From Streptomyces sp. ISL-96 (GTDB lineage: Bacteria; Actinomycetota; Actinomycetes; Streptomycetales; Streptomycetaceae): a DNA stretch of 64,000 nucleotides. The notes beneath the pieces were generated by a model. That model ran no database searches. It was not told where the DNA came from and worked only from the letters and a program-made list of their open reading frames with translations. Of this stretch, positions 1-8,367 are shown piece by piece. Every line of letters begins with the position of its first letter. The first letter of the stretch is position 1. Location of the stretch: assembly GCF_018614035.1 (NCBI RefSeq), contig NZ_JAGGPA010000025.1:267224-331223 (forward strand). Direction: 5' to 3'. A program made the position numbers and the translations under genes.

Positions 1-1577
1 TCCCACATCCGCCCGTGCCGGCTCTGCTCGGCAGCCACCTCGCGCAGCTCCGGCAGCTCCTCCATCGCGGCGCGGGCGTCGCGCGCCCGGATGTGGGGGA
101 ACGCCTTGGCGATACGGTCCACCTCGGCCGGGTCCATGGACAGTGCGGCGCCCACGTCCCGTACGGCATGACGCACCCGGTACGTCTCGGGCATGGCGAC
201 GGTAGCGACCCGCTCGGCGCCGAAGCGGCCGATGATCGCGCGGTAGACCTCCAGGCGGCGGGCGGACTCGACGTCGATGTCGATGTCGGGCAGTACGGAC
301 CGCCGTTTGGAGAGGAAGCGTTCCATCAGGAGGTGGTGCTCGACGGGGTCGGCGTGGGCGATCCCGATGAGGTGGTTGACGAGGGAGCCCGCGCCGGACC
401 CGCGCGCGGCAACCCGGATCCCCATCCTCTTCACGTCGTCGACGACCCCGGCGACGGTCAGGAAGTAGGAGGCGAATCCGTGGTGGGCGATGATGTCGAG
501 CTCGTGGTGCATCCGCTGCCAGTACTCGCGGGCGCGCGGCCCGCGGTCGTATCCGCGCAGCACCATGCCCGCCGCGGCCCGTGACTCCAGTACGCGCTGC
601 GCGGTGCGGCGGCCGGCGCCGACGAGGTGCGGCTCGGGGAAGTGGACGGTGCCGAGCCCGAGGTCGTCCTCGGGGTCGACGCGGCAGGCGGCGGCGGTCT
701 CCTCGGTCAGGGCGAGCAGCCGGTGAGCGGCTCCCTGCCGGAACCCGGCGGCCTCCGCGACCAGCTCGGCGATCCGCGCCATCTCGTCCGCACTCTTGAG
801 TGAACGCTCACCGCTGTCGAGGGGCCCGCGCGGGTCGATGGGTACGAGCCTGCGGGCGGCGTCGAGTACGTCGGCGACCGGCCCGAGCCCGGGATCGGCG
901 TACCGCACGGCATTGGTAAGCACGGGCGGGACACCCTGTTCGGCGGCGAGGCCGAGGGTGCGGGCGGCGAGCCGCAGCGAGCCGGGACCTGTGCCCGTAA
1001 GCCCGTGATGGACGACTTCGAGGCGCAGGGCGTCGCCGTAGATCTCACGCCAGGGCGCGAGGAGAGTGGCGGCGCGGTCGGGGCGGCCGGCGGCCAGTGC
1101 CCGGCCTACGTCGGAGCCGGGGCCGAGCAGGACGGTGAGTCCGTCGCCGTGATTCCGCTCCCAGTCGAGGACGGGGTTACGTCCGCCGCCCTCGTGGGCG
1201 GCGCTGATGAGCCGGCAGAGATCGGCCCATCCAACGGCGCCGTCGCGGGCGAGGAAGGTGGCACGGGGTGCGGACTCGTCGACGAACGCTCCGCCGCGCA
1301 CCGGCGTGCGCTGCCGCTGCGTACGCCCTTCTGCGCGGCCTTCTTCGCGGGTACGCTCGCCCGGCGTCAGCGCCAGCTCCGCGCCGAAGAGCGGTCGTAC
1401 GCCCGCCTTGGCGCAGGCCTTGGCGAAGCGGACCGTACCGGCGACGGTGTCCCGGTCGGTGAGGGCGAGGGCGTCCATGCCGTGCTCGGCGGCACGCTCG
1501 GCCAGCCGCTCGGGGTGAGAGGCGCCGTAACGCAGAGAGAACCCCGAAACGGTGTGCAGATGCGTGAACGCGGGCAT
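1..1577 (-). CDS. dnaE2: DNA polymerase III subunit alpha, error-prone DnaE2/ImuC type (partial, 3' end outside window)
   Basis: Only the first 525 codons lie in the window; the gene runs off the left edge. It is the catalytic subunit of a C-family DNA polymerase. An N-terminal PHP domain (HLHTVSGFS near residue 6, ALALTDRD near 39) is followed by the polymerase palm: RGSGAGSLVNHLIG near residue 391 and PDIDIDVES near 430, which carries the catalytic aspartates. The start (ATG 1575-1577) has an AGGAGGT ribosome site at 1581-1587. The first PHP motif lacks the extra histidine of the HLHNHTEYS form I remember for replicative DnaE1. That, the short N-terminus and a candidate SOS box at 1644-1659 favour the damage-induced translesion paralogue over DnaE1; the family is certain, the paralogue is inferred. 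Confidence 0.88.
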   Translation of the reverse strand, partial: MPAFTHLHTVSGFSLRYGASHPERLAERAAEHGMDALALTDRDTVAGTVRFAKACAKAGVRPLFGAELALTPGERTREEGRAEGRTQRQRTPVRGGAFVDESAPRATFLARDGAVGWADLCRLISAAHEGGGRNPVLDWERNHGDGLTVLLGPGSDVGRALAAGRPDRAATLLAPWREIYGDALRLEVVHHGLTGTGPGSLRLAARTLGLAAEQGVPPVLTNAVRYADPGLGPVADVLDAARRLVPIDPRGPLDSGERSLKSADEMARIAELVAEAAGFRQGAAHRLLALTEETAAACRVDPEDDLGLGTVHFPEPHLVGAGRRTAQRVLESRAAAGMVLRGYDRGPRAREYWQRMHHELDIIAHHGFASYFLTVAGVVDDVKRMGIRVAARGSGAGSLVNHLIGIAHADPVEHHLLMERFLSKRRSVLPDIDIDVESARRLEVYRAIIGRFGAERVATVAMPETYRVRHAVRDVGAALSMDPAEVDRIAKAFPHIRARDARAAMEELPELREVAAEQSRHGRMW

Positions 1578-1643
1578 CGCACCTCCTGAGTCCCCTGAAT
1601 CAATCCTGCTCTCACCTCCCCCATCTCCACCATAGACCAAGTT

Positions 1644-1659
1644 TCGAACGTGCGTGCGA
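1644..1659 (-). promoter_or_regulatory. Candidate LexA/SOS box upstream of dnaE2
   Basis: The sequence TCGAACGTGCGTGCGA matches the actinobacterial SOS box TCGAACRYRYGTTYGA at 15 of 16 positions (one T to G change in the right half). It ends 67 bp before the dnaE2 start and sits in the divergent region with the membrane protein gene at 1729. DnaE2 is LexA-controlled in mycobacteria, so the position makes biological sense. Confidence 0.65.
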
Positions 1660-1728
1660 TACCCGTGGCCTCAGCCATTCGGCCCGGCCCCACCTGCGCA
1701 AACGCCGTGGGCCACGGAGCGTGGGGGC

Positions 1729-2769
1729 ATGACTTTCGTGGACGAGGTGAAGAACGCCGTCACGCCACGGGCCGCGCTGCTCGTCATCGGCGTACTGGCG
1801 TTGCAGCTGTTGTTCATCGCGTCCTATGTGGGAGCGCTGCACAATCCGAAGCCGAGGGACGTTCCCTTCGCCGTCGTCGCGCCCGGGCAGTCCGCCGCGC
1901 GGCTCGTCGAGCAGCTCCGGAGCCTGCCCGGCGAGCCGCTGGACCCCCGCGCGCTCCCGGACGAGGCGACGGCCCGGCGGCAGATCTTGAACCGGGACAT
2001 CGACGGCGCCCTGATCGTCGACCCGGCCTCGAAGACCGACACCCTGCTGGTCGCCTCCGGCGGAGGCACGGTGCTGTCGTCGGCCCTGACCACGCTCACC
2101 ACAAGGGTCGAGGCGTCCCAGCAGCGGGAGGTACGCACCGTCGACGTGGCCCCGGCGTCCCCCGCGGACTTCGACGGCCTCTCCGCCTTCTACCTGGTGG
2201 TGGGGTGGTGCGTAGGCGGCTACCTCTGTGCCTCGATCCTGGCGATCAGCGCAGGCTCCCGGCCCGCGAACAGGCAGCGCGCCGTGATCAGGCTCGGCGT
2301 GATGGCGCTGTACTCGATCGCGGGCGGGATCGGCGGCGCGATCATCGTCGGCCCGATTCTCGGCGCCCTGCCGGGCAGCGTCATGGCGCTGTGGGGCCTG
2401 GGGGCGCTGGTGGTCTTCGCGGTCGGCGCGATCACACTCGCGCTCCAGGCGCTCACCGGCATCGTGGGCATCGGCCTGGCGGTGCTGCTGGTGGTGATCG
2501 CGGGCAACCCGAGCGCGGGCGGCGCGTTTCCGCTGCCGATGCTGCCGCCCTTCTGGGAGGCGATCGGCCCGGCCCTGCCGCCGGGCGCGGGCACATGGGT
2601 GGCCCGCTCGATCGCGTACTTCAAGGGCAATGCGATCACCGGACCACTCCTGGTACTCGCCGCCTGGGCAGTCGCGGGCGCGGCCATCACCCTGGCCATG
2701 GCATCCCTGCGCCGCACACCGGACACGTCCGACTCCCACCCGGCCGAATCCAGCCCGTCCGGCGTTTGA
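1729..2769 (+). CDS. Membrane protein of the YhgE/SNG1 (DUF3533, ABC-2-like) type
   Basis: A 346-residue protein starting at ATG 1729 (MTFVDEVKNA; upstream CGGAG). It has one N-terminal membrane helix (about residues 15-37), a soluble extracytoplasmic part of about 115 residues, then five hydrophobic segments to about residue 325 and a short polar tail. One helix, a large outer domain and a C-terminal helix bundle is the layout of ABC-2-like/SNG1 membrane proteins; the substrate is unknown. The last residues and the stop codon are encoded by a copy of the dispersed intergenic repeat (2751-2795). It is divergent from dnaE2 and convergent with the protease gene behind it. Confidence 0.75.
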   Translation: MTFVDEVKNAVTPRAALLVIGVLALQLLFIASYVGALHNPKPRDVPFAVVAPGQSAARLVEQLRSLPGEPLDPRALPDEATARRQILNRDIDGALIVDPASKTDTLLVASGGGTVLSSALTTLTTRVEASQQREVRTVDVAPASPADFDGLSAFYLVVGWCVGGYLCASILAISAGSRPANRQRAVIRLGVMALYSIAGGIGGAIIVGPILGALPGSVMALWGLGALVVFAVGAITLALQALTGIVGIGLAVLLVVIAGNPSAGGAFPLPMLPPFWEAIGPALPPGAGTWVARSIAYFKGNAITGPLLVLAAWAVAGAAITLAMASLRRTPDTSDSHPAESSPSGV

Positions 2770-2795
2770 GGACCGGGGTGCGGGGCGGAGCCCCG
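2751..2795 (+). repeat. Dispersed GC-rich intergenic repeat, copy 1
   Basis: Core CGTCCGGCGTTTGAGGA followed by GGGGCGGAGCCCC. Related copies are at 20985-21050, 40279-40367 (inverted), 40380-40424 and 58947-58991. This copy supplies the stop codon (GTTTGA) and last residues of the upstream membrane protein. I recall this sequence type as common between Streptomyces genes. Confidence 0.85.
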
Positions 2796-2818
2796 AAGGA
2801 TGCGGTGCAGCCGCGAAA

Positions 2819-2858
2819 GGCCCCGTCCGGTGCGCACGCACGCGCACCGGACGGGGCC
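2819..2858. terminator. Bidirectional hairpin terminator
   Basis: Inverted repeat with 16-bp arms (GGCCCCGTCCGGTGCG, 2819-2834, pairing with 2843-2858) and an 8-nt loop. It lies between two convergent genes. Confidence 0.75.
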
Positions 2859-2905
2859 GCCGGTCAGCCGACCGGGCCAGGACCAGGGGCCAGGGCCCCA
2901 GAAGG

Positions 2906-3988
2906 TCAGCCGATTTCCGCGCCCAGCGCGGCCAGCGCCGCCGGCACCGGCTGGAAGAACGTCTCGCCGCCCGACGTGCAGTCGCCACTGCCGCCCGACG
3001 TGAGTCCGATCGCCGCGTCGCCCGCGAAGAGCGAGCCGCCACTGTCACCGGGCTCGGCGCAGACCGTGGTCTGGATGAGCCCGTTCACGATGTCGCCGTT
3101 GCCGTAGTTGACGGTCGCGTCGAGCGCGGTGACCTCACCGTCGCTCACCTGCGTGGTGGACCCGCTGCGCGTCACCGCCATGCCGACGGTCGCCTCGGCC
3201 GCCTGGGTGATCGGCTGCGTACTGCCGTTGTAGAGGTTGACCTCGCTCGGGTGCTCGACCCCGTCGTCGTACTTCACGAGCGCGAAGTCGTTGCCGGGGA
3301 AGGTGGACGCGGCCATCGTGCCGAGCGAGCCACCCGTGGAGTCTGTCCACTGGCTGCCGGCCTGCCCGCAGTGACCCGCCGTGATGAAGTGCGGGGCGCC
3401 GTCCTTGACGACGTTGAAGCCGAGCGAACACCGCCCGCCGCCATTGAGAATCGCGTCGCCACCGGCGATCAGCGGCTTGAACTCCCCGGCCGACTTCTTC
3501 AGTTCGGCCTTCCCGCCCATCGCCCCGACGACCTTCTCCAGCTTCGCCCACGCGGCGCCCTTGACCGTACGGTCGGCCGTCACGACGACCTTGTTCGTCA
3601 CCGGGTCGGTGGCCCACGCGGTGCCGGGGATGGTGGCCTTGTCGGTCAGGGTGCTCCGTACGGCCGTCAGTTCCGCCAGCGAGTTCTCTACGATTCTGGC
3701 CTTGCCGCCCGCCTTCCGTACGCCCTGGGCCGCCGCCTCGTCCACGACATTGACCACGAGCGCCTTGGACTCGCTGTCGTAGTACGCCCCGGCAGCGTCA
3801 CCGCCCAGGACCGAGTTGAGGTCCGAGGCAAGCTTCCCTGCCCCCGTGGCCGACAGCGTCTTGACGGTGTACTGAGGGGTTTCCTCGCTGGCGTTCGCAG
3901 TCTGGAGGGTAACTCCCGCTGCTACCAAGGCCGCGATGCCGGCTCCGGCAATTGCCACACGCCGCTTGGGTATGCGTCGGTGCTTCAC
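2906..3988 (-). CDS. Secreted S1-family serine protease with prodomain (streptogrisin/alpha-lytic type)
   Basis: A 360-residue preproprotease. The start is GTG at 3986-3988 with GGAGGT about 6 nt upstream. A signal peptide (basic MKHRRIPKRR, hydrophobic core, ANA at about 33) is followed by a prodomain (about 35-175) and a mature chymotrypsin-fold domain from about 176. Catalytic triad: His206 (TAGHC), Asp234 (GNDFAL), Ser316 (GDSGGS). The prodomain is of the folding-chaperone type of alpha-lytic protease and streptogrisins. A paralogous protease gene follows on the same strand at 4365-5267, separated by its own terminator, so the two are tandem paralogues rather than one transcript. Expected role is extracellular protein degradation. 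Confidence 0.92.
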   Translation of the reverse strand: MKHRRIPKRRVAIAGAGIAALVAAGVTLQTANASEETPQYTVKTLSATGAGKLASDLNSVLGGDAAGAYYDSESKALVVNVVDEAAAQGVRKAGGKARIVENSLAELTAVRSTLTDKATIPGTAWATDPVTNKVVVTADRTVKGAAWAKLEKVVGAMGGKAELKKSAGEFKPLIAGGDAILNGGGRCSLGFNVVKDGAPHFITAGHCGQAGSQWTDSTGGSLGTMAASTFPGNDFALVKYDDGVEHPSEVNLYNGSTQPITQAAEATVGMAVTRSGSTTQVSDGEVTALDATVNYGNGDIVNGLIQTTVCAEPGDSGGSLFAGDAAIGLTSGGSGDCTSGGETFFQPVPAALAALGAEIG

Positions 3989-4364
3989 GTAATGACCTCC
4001 TGTGGGGGGTTCGGACCCGCGAGGTGGGGGGCAGGTCCGGAGTACGCCCACTATTCCGATGATGATCGGTAGCACACAAGGTCGACTTCAGGACGCGCAC
4101 ACGACAACCTCTATGCGCTCCCCGGGTCTTTACAAGCCGGTCACCGCCTGCACGCGTCACGTTCGCGAACACCGCCTGCGACCACCCGGACAGCAGCGGG
4201 TGAGGACTAGTCCTGTCCGGTACTCGCCCCTCGCGGACCGGATTCCGTCAACATCCGCTGCGAGGCGGCCGGTTGGAGGAACTCTGGGGATGGCCACACA
4301 ACGGTGAGTCCCCGTCCGGTCGTCCGGACGGGGACTCACCTGCTGCTGGCCGCAGTCTTCGGAC
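3989..4364. other. Intergenic region between the two protease genes
   Basis: 376 bp without a credible gene. It holds the promoter region of the protease at 2906-3988 and, at 4303-4340, the terminator of the protease at 4365-5267. No sigma-factor hexamers were convincing by eye. Confidence 0.6.
4303..4340 (-). terminator. Hairpin terminator of the second protease gene
   Basis: Perfect 17-bp arms (4303-4319 with 4324-4340; GGTGAGTCCCCGTCCGG) around a 4-nt loop, 24 bp after the stop of the minus-strand protease. No strong U-tract, as is usual for Streptomyces. Confidence 0.85.
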
Positions 4365-5267
4365 TCAGTAGACGCTGACGCCGTACGCGCTCAGCGCTTC
4401 GGTGACCGGCTGGAAGAAGGTCGTACCGCCGGAGGAGCAGTTGCCGCTGCCGCCCGAGGTCAGACCGATGGCGCGGGTGCCGGAGTAGAGCGGGCCGCCG
4501 CTGTCGCCGGGCTCGGCGCAGACGTTGGTGCGGATCATGCCGTAGACGATGTCGCCGCCGCCGTAGTTCACCGTGGCGTTGAGGCCGGTGACGGAACCGC
4601 TGTGGGTGCCGGTGGTCGAGCCGCGACGGGTGACGGACATGCCGACGGTGGCGTTGGCCGCGCTGGTGATGTCCTGGTTGCCGACGGTGCCGGGGTGCGC
4701 GAGCGAGGTGTTGGCGTACCGCACCAGGCCGTAGTCGTTGCCCGGGAAGCTGGATCCGGCCGTGGGGCCGATGCTCGTGGTGCGGGAGGAGTTGGTGTAC
4801 CAGGGCGGGTTGCCGTCGGTGCAGTGGCCGGCGGTCACGAAGAAGTACGTACCCGCGCTGTTGCGGACGTTGAAGCCCGCCGAGCAGCGCCAGCTGGTGG
4901 CGTAGATCGCGTCGCCGCCGGCGAGAAGCTTGGAGAACTTGCCGGGGGTGCGCTCGACGCGGATGGCGCCTGCGTTCGTCCCGGCTTCGCGCTTGATCTT
5001 GGCGATCTCGGCGGCGGAGACGGTGCTGTCGGCCGTGACGACCAGCGCGTTCGTCGCCTTGTCGATGTGCCAGGCGGTGCCGGGGACATCGGCCTCGAGG
5101 ACCGCGTCACTCGCGGAGGTGAGCTGGTTGGCGCTGTACGTACTGGCCGTGTCGGCACTGGCGCTCGGTACGGTGAGTGCGGCCGCGGCGACGAGTCCTG
5201 CCGTGATGGCTATGAGGCGGGATCGTCTCGCTGTGCCGCTGCGGGGGGTGGTGCGCTTGATCCTCAC
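4365..5267 (-). CDS. Secreted S1-family serine protease, streptogrisin A/B-like
   Basis: A 300-residue preproprotease; GTG start at 5265-5267 with GGGAGGAAC upstream. Signal peptide to about residue 39 (ASADT), prodomain to about 118, mature domain from about 120 (IYATSWRCSAGFNV). Catalytic residues are His148 (TAGHC), Asp178 (GNDYGL) and Ser256 (GDSGGP). The shorter prodomain and the mature start resemble Streptomyces griseus proteases A and B. It is clearly paralogous to the neighbouring protease, sharing the NATVGMSVTR and VCAEPGDSGG blocks. Confidence 0.93.
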   Translation of the reverse strand: MRIKRTTPRSGTARRSRLIAITAGLVAAAALTVPSASADTASTYSANQLTSASDAVLEADVPGTAWHIDKATNALVVTADSTVSAAEIAKIKREAGTNAGAIRVERTPGKFSKLLAGGDAIYATSWRCSAGFNVRNSAGTYFFVTAGHCTDGNPPWYTNSSRTTSIGPTAGSSFPGNDYGLVRYANTSLAHPGTVGNQDITSAANATVGMSVTRRGSTTGTHSGSVTGLNATVNYGGGDIVYGMIRTNVCAEPGDSGGPLYSGTRAIGLTSGGSGNCSSGGTTFFQPVTEALSAYGVSVY

Positions 5268-5500
5268 GTTTCGTTCCTCCCAAGGGGAAGTTAGGGGGCC
5301 CACTCGTGGGGTGAGACGGGCCCGTGAGGCGCAGTCAGTGAACCGGACCGGTCACGGTCCGGATTCCGGACAGGTCGTGCCCCTGACAAGCGCTCCTCGG
5401 GAGTATTCGTGGCGCCAACTGCCCGCGCAAGGGCGCCTTTCGGCCGACGGTCCCGGACGCGACAGCCGGGACGGGCCGGGCCGGTTCCAGTTCCGACGGG

Positions 5501-6301
5501 TCAGCGGCCGCCCGCCGGCGACAGCCGCCGCTCCCCCGCCGGAACGGGAACCGAAAGGGTGTTGCCCGGCGGCGGGAACGGGCAGATGAAGTGGTCGGCG
5601 AAGGCGCACGGCGGCAGCAGGGCCCGGTTGAAGTCGACGGCCACCGTGCCGTCGGCCGCCGGCGCGGGCGGCCGCAGGAAGCGGAAGCGGTACGTACTGT
5701 CCGGGCTGGTCGCGTCGGAGAAAACCGCCCAGAGGGAGCCGTCGTCCTCGACAGCGACCTGGAGCGTGTGCTCGGCGCCGTCGATGTCGAACGCGATCTC
5801 CCCGGCGAGGCCGAGCCCGCGCTCGCGCCCGTCCGCGTTCTCGACCTGGATGGTGGTGCGCCCTTCGCCGTACGGACGGAAGCGGCCCGCCAGCACCCAT
5901 TCCGGGTCGTACGGCGTCACTTCCATTCCCGCGAAAGCACGCCGCGCCGGCGACTCGGGGTCGAAGACCCGGACCGCCCACAGTCCTTCCCGGCGCAGCA
6001 CGACCAGCCGCCGCCCGGCGGCCTCGACGCGGGACTCCGGGATGGGCCCGGTGTCCGCGCTCAGCCCGGCCTCGCCGGTCAGCGGCTCCCCGTCGACAGT
6101 GATCCGGTCCTCGGGCGAGGCGGCCAGAACCACCTCGTCACCGTCGGCCGTCCACTGGCCCGGCACCTCCGGAATTCGACCTTCCGGGTAGTCGGAGAGC
6201 CAGTGGGTGCCGGTGAGCGAGAGCGGACCGTACGGCGCCAGGACCGTCTCGGTGCGCTGCTCGTGCCAGTGCTGCCAGTCCTGCTGAGGATCTGTGCTCA
6301 T
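5501..6301 (-). CDS. DUF1684 family protein
   Basis: A 266-residue soluble protein starting at ATG 6299-6301. It has the DUF1684 hallmarks: an N-terminal QDWQHWHEQR-type segment, an internal RFRPYGEGRTTIQVEN segment, and the C-terminal signature PPCAFADHFICPFPPP (about 230-245). No enzymatic activity is known to me for the family. No signal peptide or membrane segment is seen. It stands alone between the protease gene and the DUF5685-like gene, all on the minus strand. Confidence 0.88.
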   Translation of the reverse strand: MSTDPQQDWQHWHEQRTETVLAPYGPLSLTGTHWLSDYPEGRIPEVPGQWTADGDEVVLAASPEDRITVDGEPLTGEAGLSADTGPIPESRVEAAGRRLVVLRREGLWAVRVFDPESPARRAFAGMEVTPYDPEWVLAGRFRPYGEGRTTIQVENADGRERGLGLAGEIAFDIDGAEHTLQVAVEDDGSLWAVFSDATSPDSTYRFRFLRPPAPAADGTVAVDFNRALLPPCAFADHFICPFPPPGNTLSVPVPAGERRLSPAGGR

Positions 6302-6367
6302 GCGCGCAACCTTTCCACACGGGCGCTACGGGCACGGGAAGCCCAAGGTGCTCACGCGGCGTCGGCT

Positions 6368-7582
6368 TCAGCAGTCGCAGCCGCAGCACTCACAGCACCC
6401 GCAGCAGCCTTCACCGCAGCTCCCGCACTCCCCGCAGCATCCGCAGCAGTCCCCACAGCTCTGGAAGGGCGCCTGGCGGTTCTCGCGGGACCACGGGTCC
6501 TGATAGGTGCCGCAGCACATCTGGCACGTACAGGCGAGGCCGAGCCACACGGCGCAGCCGACGAGAGCGCCGCGCCGGTCACGCCGCGGCGGCTCCGGAG
6601 GAGGCGGGCCATGGGGACCCGGTCCACCCGGACCCGGGGCGTACGGATTCGGGGCGTGGGGATTCGGGCCGTACGGACTCGGGTTGTACGGACCGGGCGG
6701 GCCGTAGGGCCCCGGCTGGTGGGCGCACGTCCCGCCGAACACCCGGTCCACCGACCGCCCCAGCTCGTGCGCCAGCAGTACGTGCGCCAGCTCGCCATTC
6801 GTGAATTCCGCGTCCCGCAGCGCCAGCCGCACCCCACGCACCGCGTCGTCGCACAGCCGGCGCGCCTCCGCCAGGCCGGTGCCCGTCGCGGTCAGCGGGT
6901 TCCACGCACCCGACGCCGCGTCAGCTTCCAGGTCTTCCACGGCATCCAGCAGATGCGCGAGCCGCCCGAAGAGCCGGCCCGCCTCCGCGAGCGGCGCCGC
7001 GTTCTGCGGCCTGCCCGCGAGTACGGCGGTGTGCGCGAAGGCAGCGGCGGTCGCCGTCTCGGCCGGCTCGGTGACCGTGAGGACGGACGTGCCCAGCCCC
7101 GCCAGCGCCTCGATCCCGGCCTGCCGGTCCACGGCGTCGACCAGCAGCGCGGTGTCGAAGCCCAGCGACGCGCCCGTCCGCGCGCCCGCCCTGTCCCACC
7201 CGGCGGCGAGCCGCCGCGCGGCCGCGGCCACCGGTCTGCGGGCCAACACCCCGTCCCGGTCGGCGACGTGGTCCCGTATCTTCGCCGAGGCCAGGACGAG
7301 CGAGACGGCCGCGGCCAGCCTGGCCCCCTCGCCCCGGGCCACGGGCGCGGTACGCATCGCGCGCAGTGGACAGGGCCCCGCCGCACGCCGCCATCCCGTG
7401 ACGCGCTCGGACTGAGCCTCCGTCAGAACCGAAACGATCAGGCCGTCGTAGTTCGTCACGACCCTCGCGAGCTGCCCGTGGTCACCGCGAAGTGCCAGGC
7501 AGAGCCCGCACAGATGGGCCATCCACTCCGTCCTGAGCCCCGCCGAGAGCCGGTGACCGCAGGGCCTGACTATTCCGAACAA
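6368..7582 (-). CDS. DUF5685-like protein with cysteine-rich C-terminal tail
   Basis: A 404-residue protein. I chose the TTG start at 7580-7582 because it gives MFGIVRPCGHRL, the N-terminus I remember for this family, and has GGGGGAG upstream. Residues 1 to about 290 are alpha-helical and rich in Ala/Arg, with an early Cys pair in CGLCLA. A Pro/Gly/Tyr linker (repeated PYGP/PNPYAP) follows, then a short hydrophobic stretch and a tail of about 55 residues with 19 cysteines as CC, CGCC and CECC clusters. The tail looks like a metal-binding, metallothionein-like segment. Function is unknown. It is divergent from sflA. Confidence 0.8.
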   Translation of the reverse strand: MFGIVRPCGHRLSAGLRTEWMAHLCGLCLALRGDHGQLARVVTNYDGLIVSVLTEAQSERVTGWRRAAGPCPLRAMRTAPVARGEGARLAAAVSLVLASAKIRDHVADRDGVLARRPVAAAARRLAAGWDRAGARTGASLGFDTALLVDAVDRQAGIEALAGLGTSVLTVTEPAETATAAAFAHTAVLAGRPQNAAPLAEAGRLFGRLAHLLDAVEDLEADAASGAWNPLTATGTGLAEARRLCDDAVRGVRLALRDAEFTNGELAHVLLAHELGRSVDRVFGGTCAHQPGPYGPPGPYNPSPYGPNPHAPNPYAPGPGGPGPHGPPPPEPPRRDRRGALVGCAVWLGLACTCQMCCGTYQDPWSRENRQAPFQSCGDCCGCCGECGSCGEGCCGCCECCGCDC

Positions 7583-7705
7583 GGCGCTCCCCCAGGAGGC
7601 GTGAGACGGTGCGGCCCGCATCGTATCGAGGCCGTTTCAGCGTCCCGCGTTCACCCGTCCGTCCCCCTCGTCACCCATGTGGCCCGACGGTCGTATTTTT
7701 CACTC

Positions 7706-7721
7706 TGTCAGCAGCCTGACA
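7706..7721. promoter_or_regulatory. Short inverted repeat between the DUF5685-like gene and sflA
   Basis: TGTCAG-N4-CTGACA, perfect 6-bp arms, in the 290-bp divergent promoter region. A possible operator; no known regulator consensus is claimed. Confidence 0.35.
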
Positions 7722-7872
7722 CAGCAGGGACCTTGACGAACCGCCACAAGTTCTGCACCAGTACCGTCACGAATCCCCTGCGCGGCGACTATCCACTTGG
7801 CGCGTAATCCGCATGATGGACGACCATAGGGGGAGCGGTACACAGACCGACCGCGGTGAAAGGAGGCGTCCC

Positions 7873-8313
7873 ATGGGATCGGTGCGCAAGGCCAGTGCCT
7901 GGCTCGGGCTCGTCGAGGACAGCGACGACGACCGCTACTACGACGACGAGTACGCCGAGGGAAACAACGAGAGCGCCGAGCCCTGGGTCACGGACCCGCG
8001 GGTCAAGGCGGTCTCGGAGCCGTCCGACGACAAGGCCCCCAGAATCGCCACGGTCACCCCGGACGGCTTCCGGGACGCGCGTGGCATCGGGGAGCTTTTC
8101 CGGGACGGTGTCCCGGTCATCATGAACCTCACGTCCATGGAGCCCTCCGACGCCAAGCGCATCGTCGACTTCGCAGCCGGCCTGACCTTCGGCCTGCGCG
8201 GTTCGATCGAGCGCGTCGCGAACCGGGTGTTCCTGCTGAGCCCCGCCGACACCGAGGTCGTCAGCGGTGAGGCCGCGGGCCGCGACACGAACGGTTTCTT
8301 CAACCAGAGCTGA
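7873..8313 (+). CDS. sflA: SepF-family cell division protein, SflA-like
   Basis: A 146-residue protein starting at ATG 7873 with a strong AAAGGAGG site. The N-terminus (MGSVRKASAWLGL) fits the SepF membrane-binding amphipathic helix, followed by an acidic, tyrosine-rich linker and the C-terminal SepF domain (RDARGIGELFRDGVPVIMNL, SDAKRIVDFAAGL, NRVFLLSP). SepF anchors FtsZ to the membrane. Streptomyces has the main SepF next to ftsZ plus two SepF-like paralogues. The absence of division genes here, and the neighbouring acyl-CoA dehydrogenase, match my memory of SflA (SCO1749). The paralogue assignment rests on that synteny. Confidence 0.9.
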   Translation: MGSVRKASAWLGLVEDSDDDRYYDDEYAEGNNESAEPWVTDPRVKAVSEPSDDKAPRIATVTPDGFRDARGIGELFRDGVPVIMNLTSMEPSDAKRIVDFAAGLTFGLRGSIERVANRVFLLSPADTEVVSGEAAGRDTNGFFNQS

Positions 8314-8331
8314 TGGGCAGGGCCGCTCACC

Positions 8332-8367
8332 GTTACCGGAGTTACCGGCATTACCGGGGTTACCGGA
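8332..8367. repeat. Four tandem 9-bp repeats
   Basis: GTTACCGGA, GTTACCGGC, ATTACCGGG, GTTACCGGA in direct succession between the convergent sflA and acyl-CoA dehydrogenase genes. The last unit contains the stop codon of the minus-strand gene. Confidence 0.9.
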
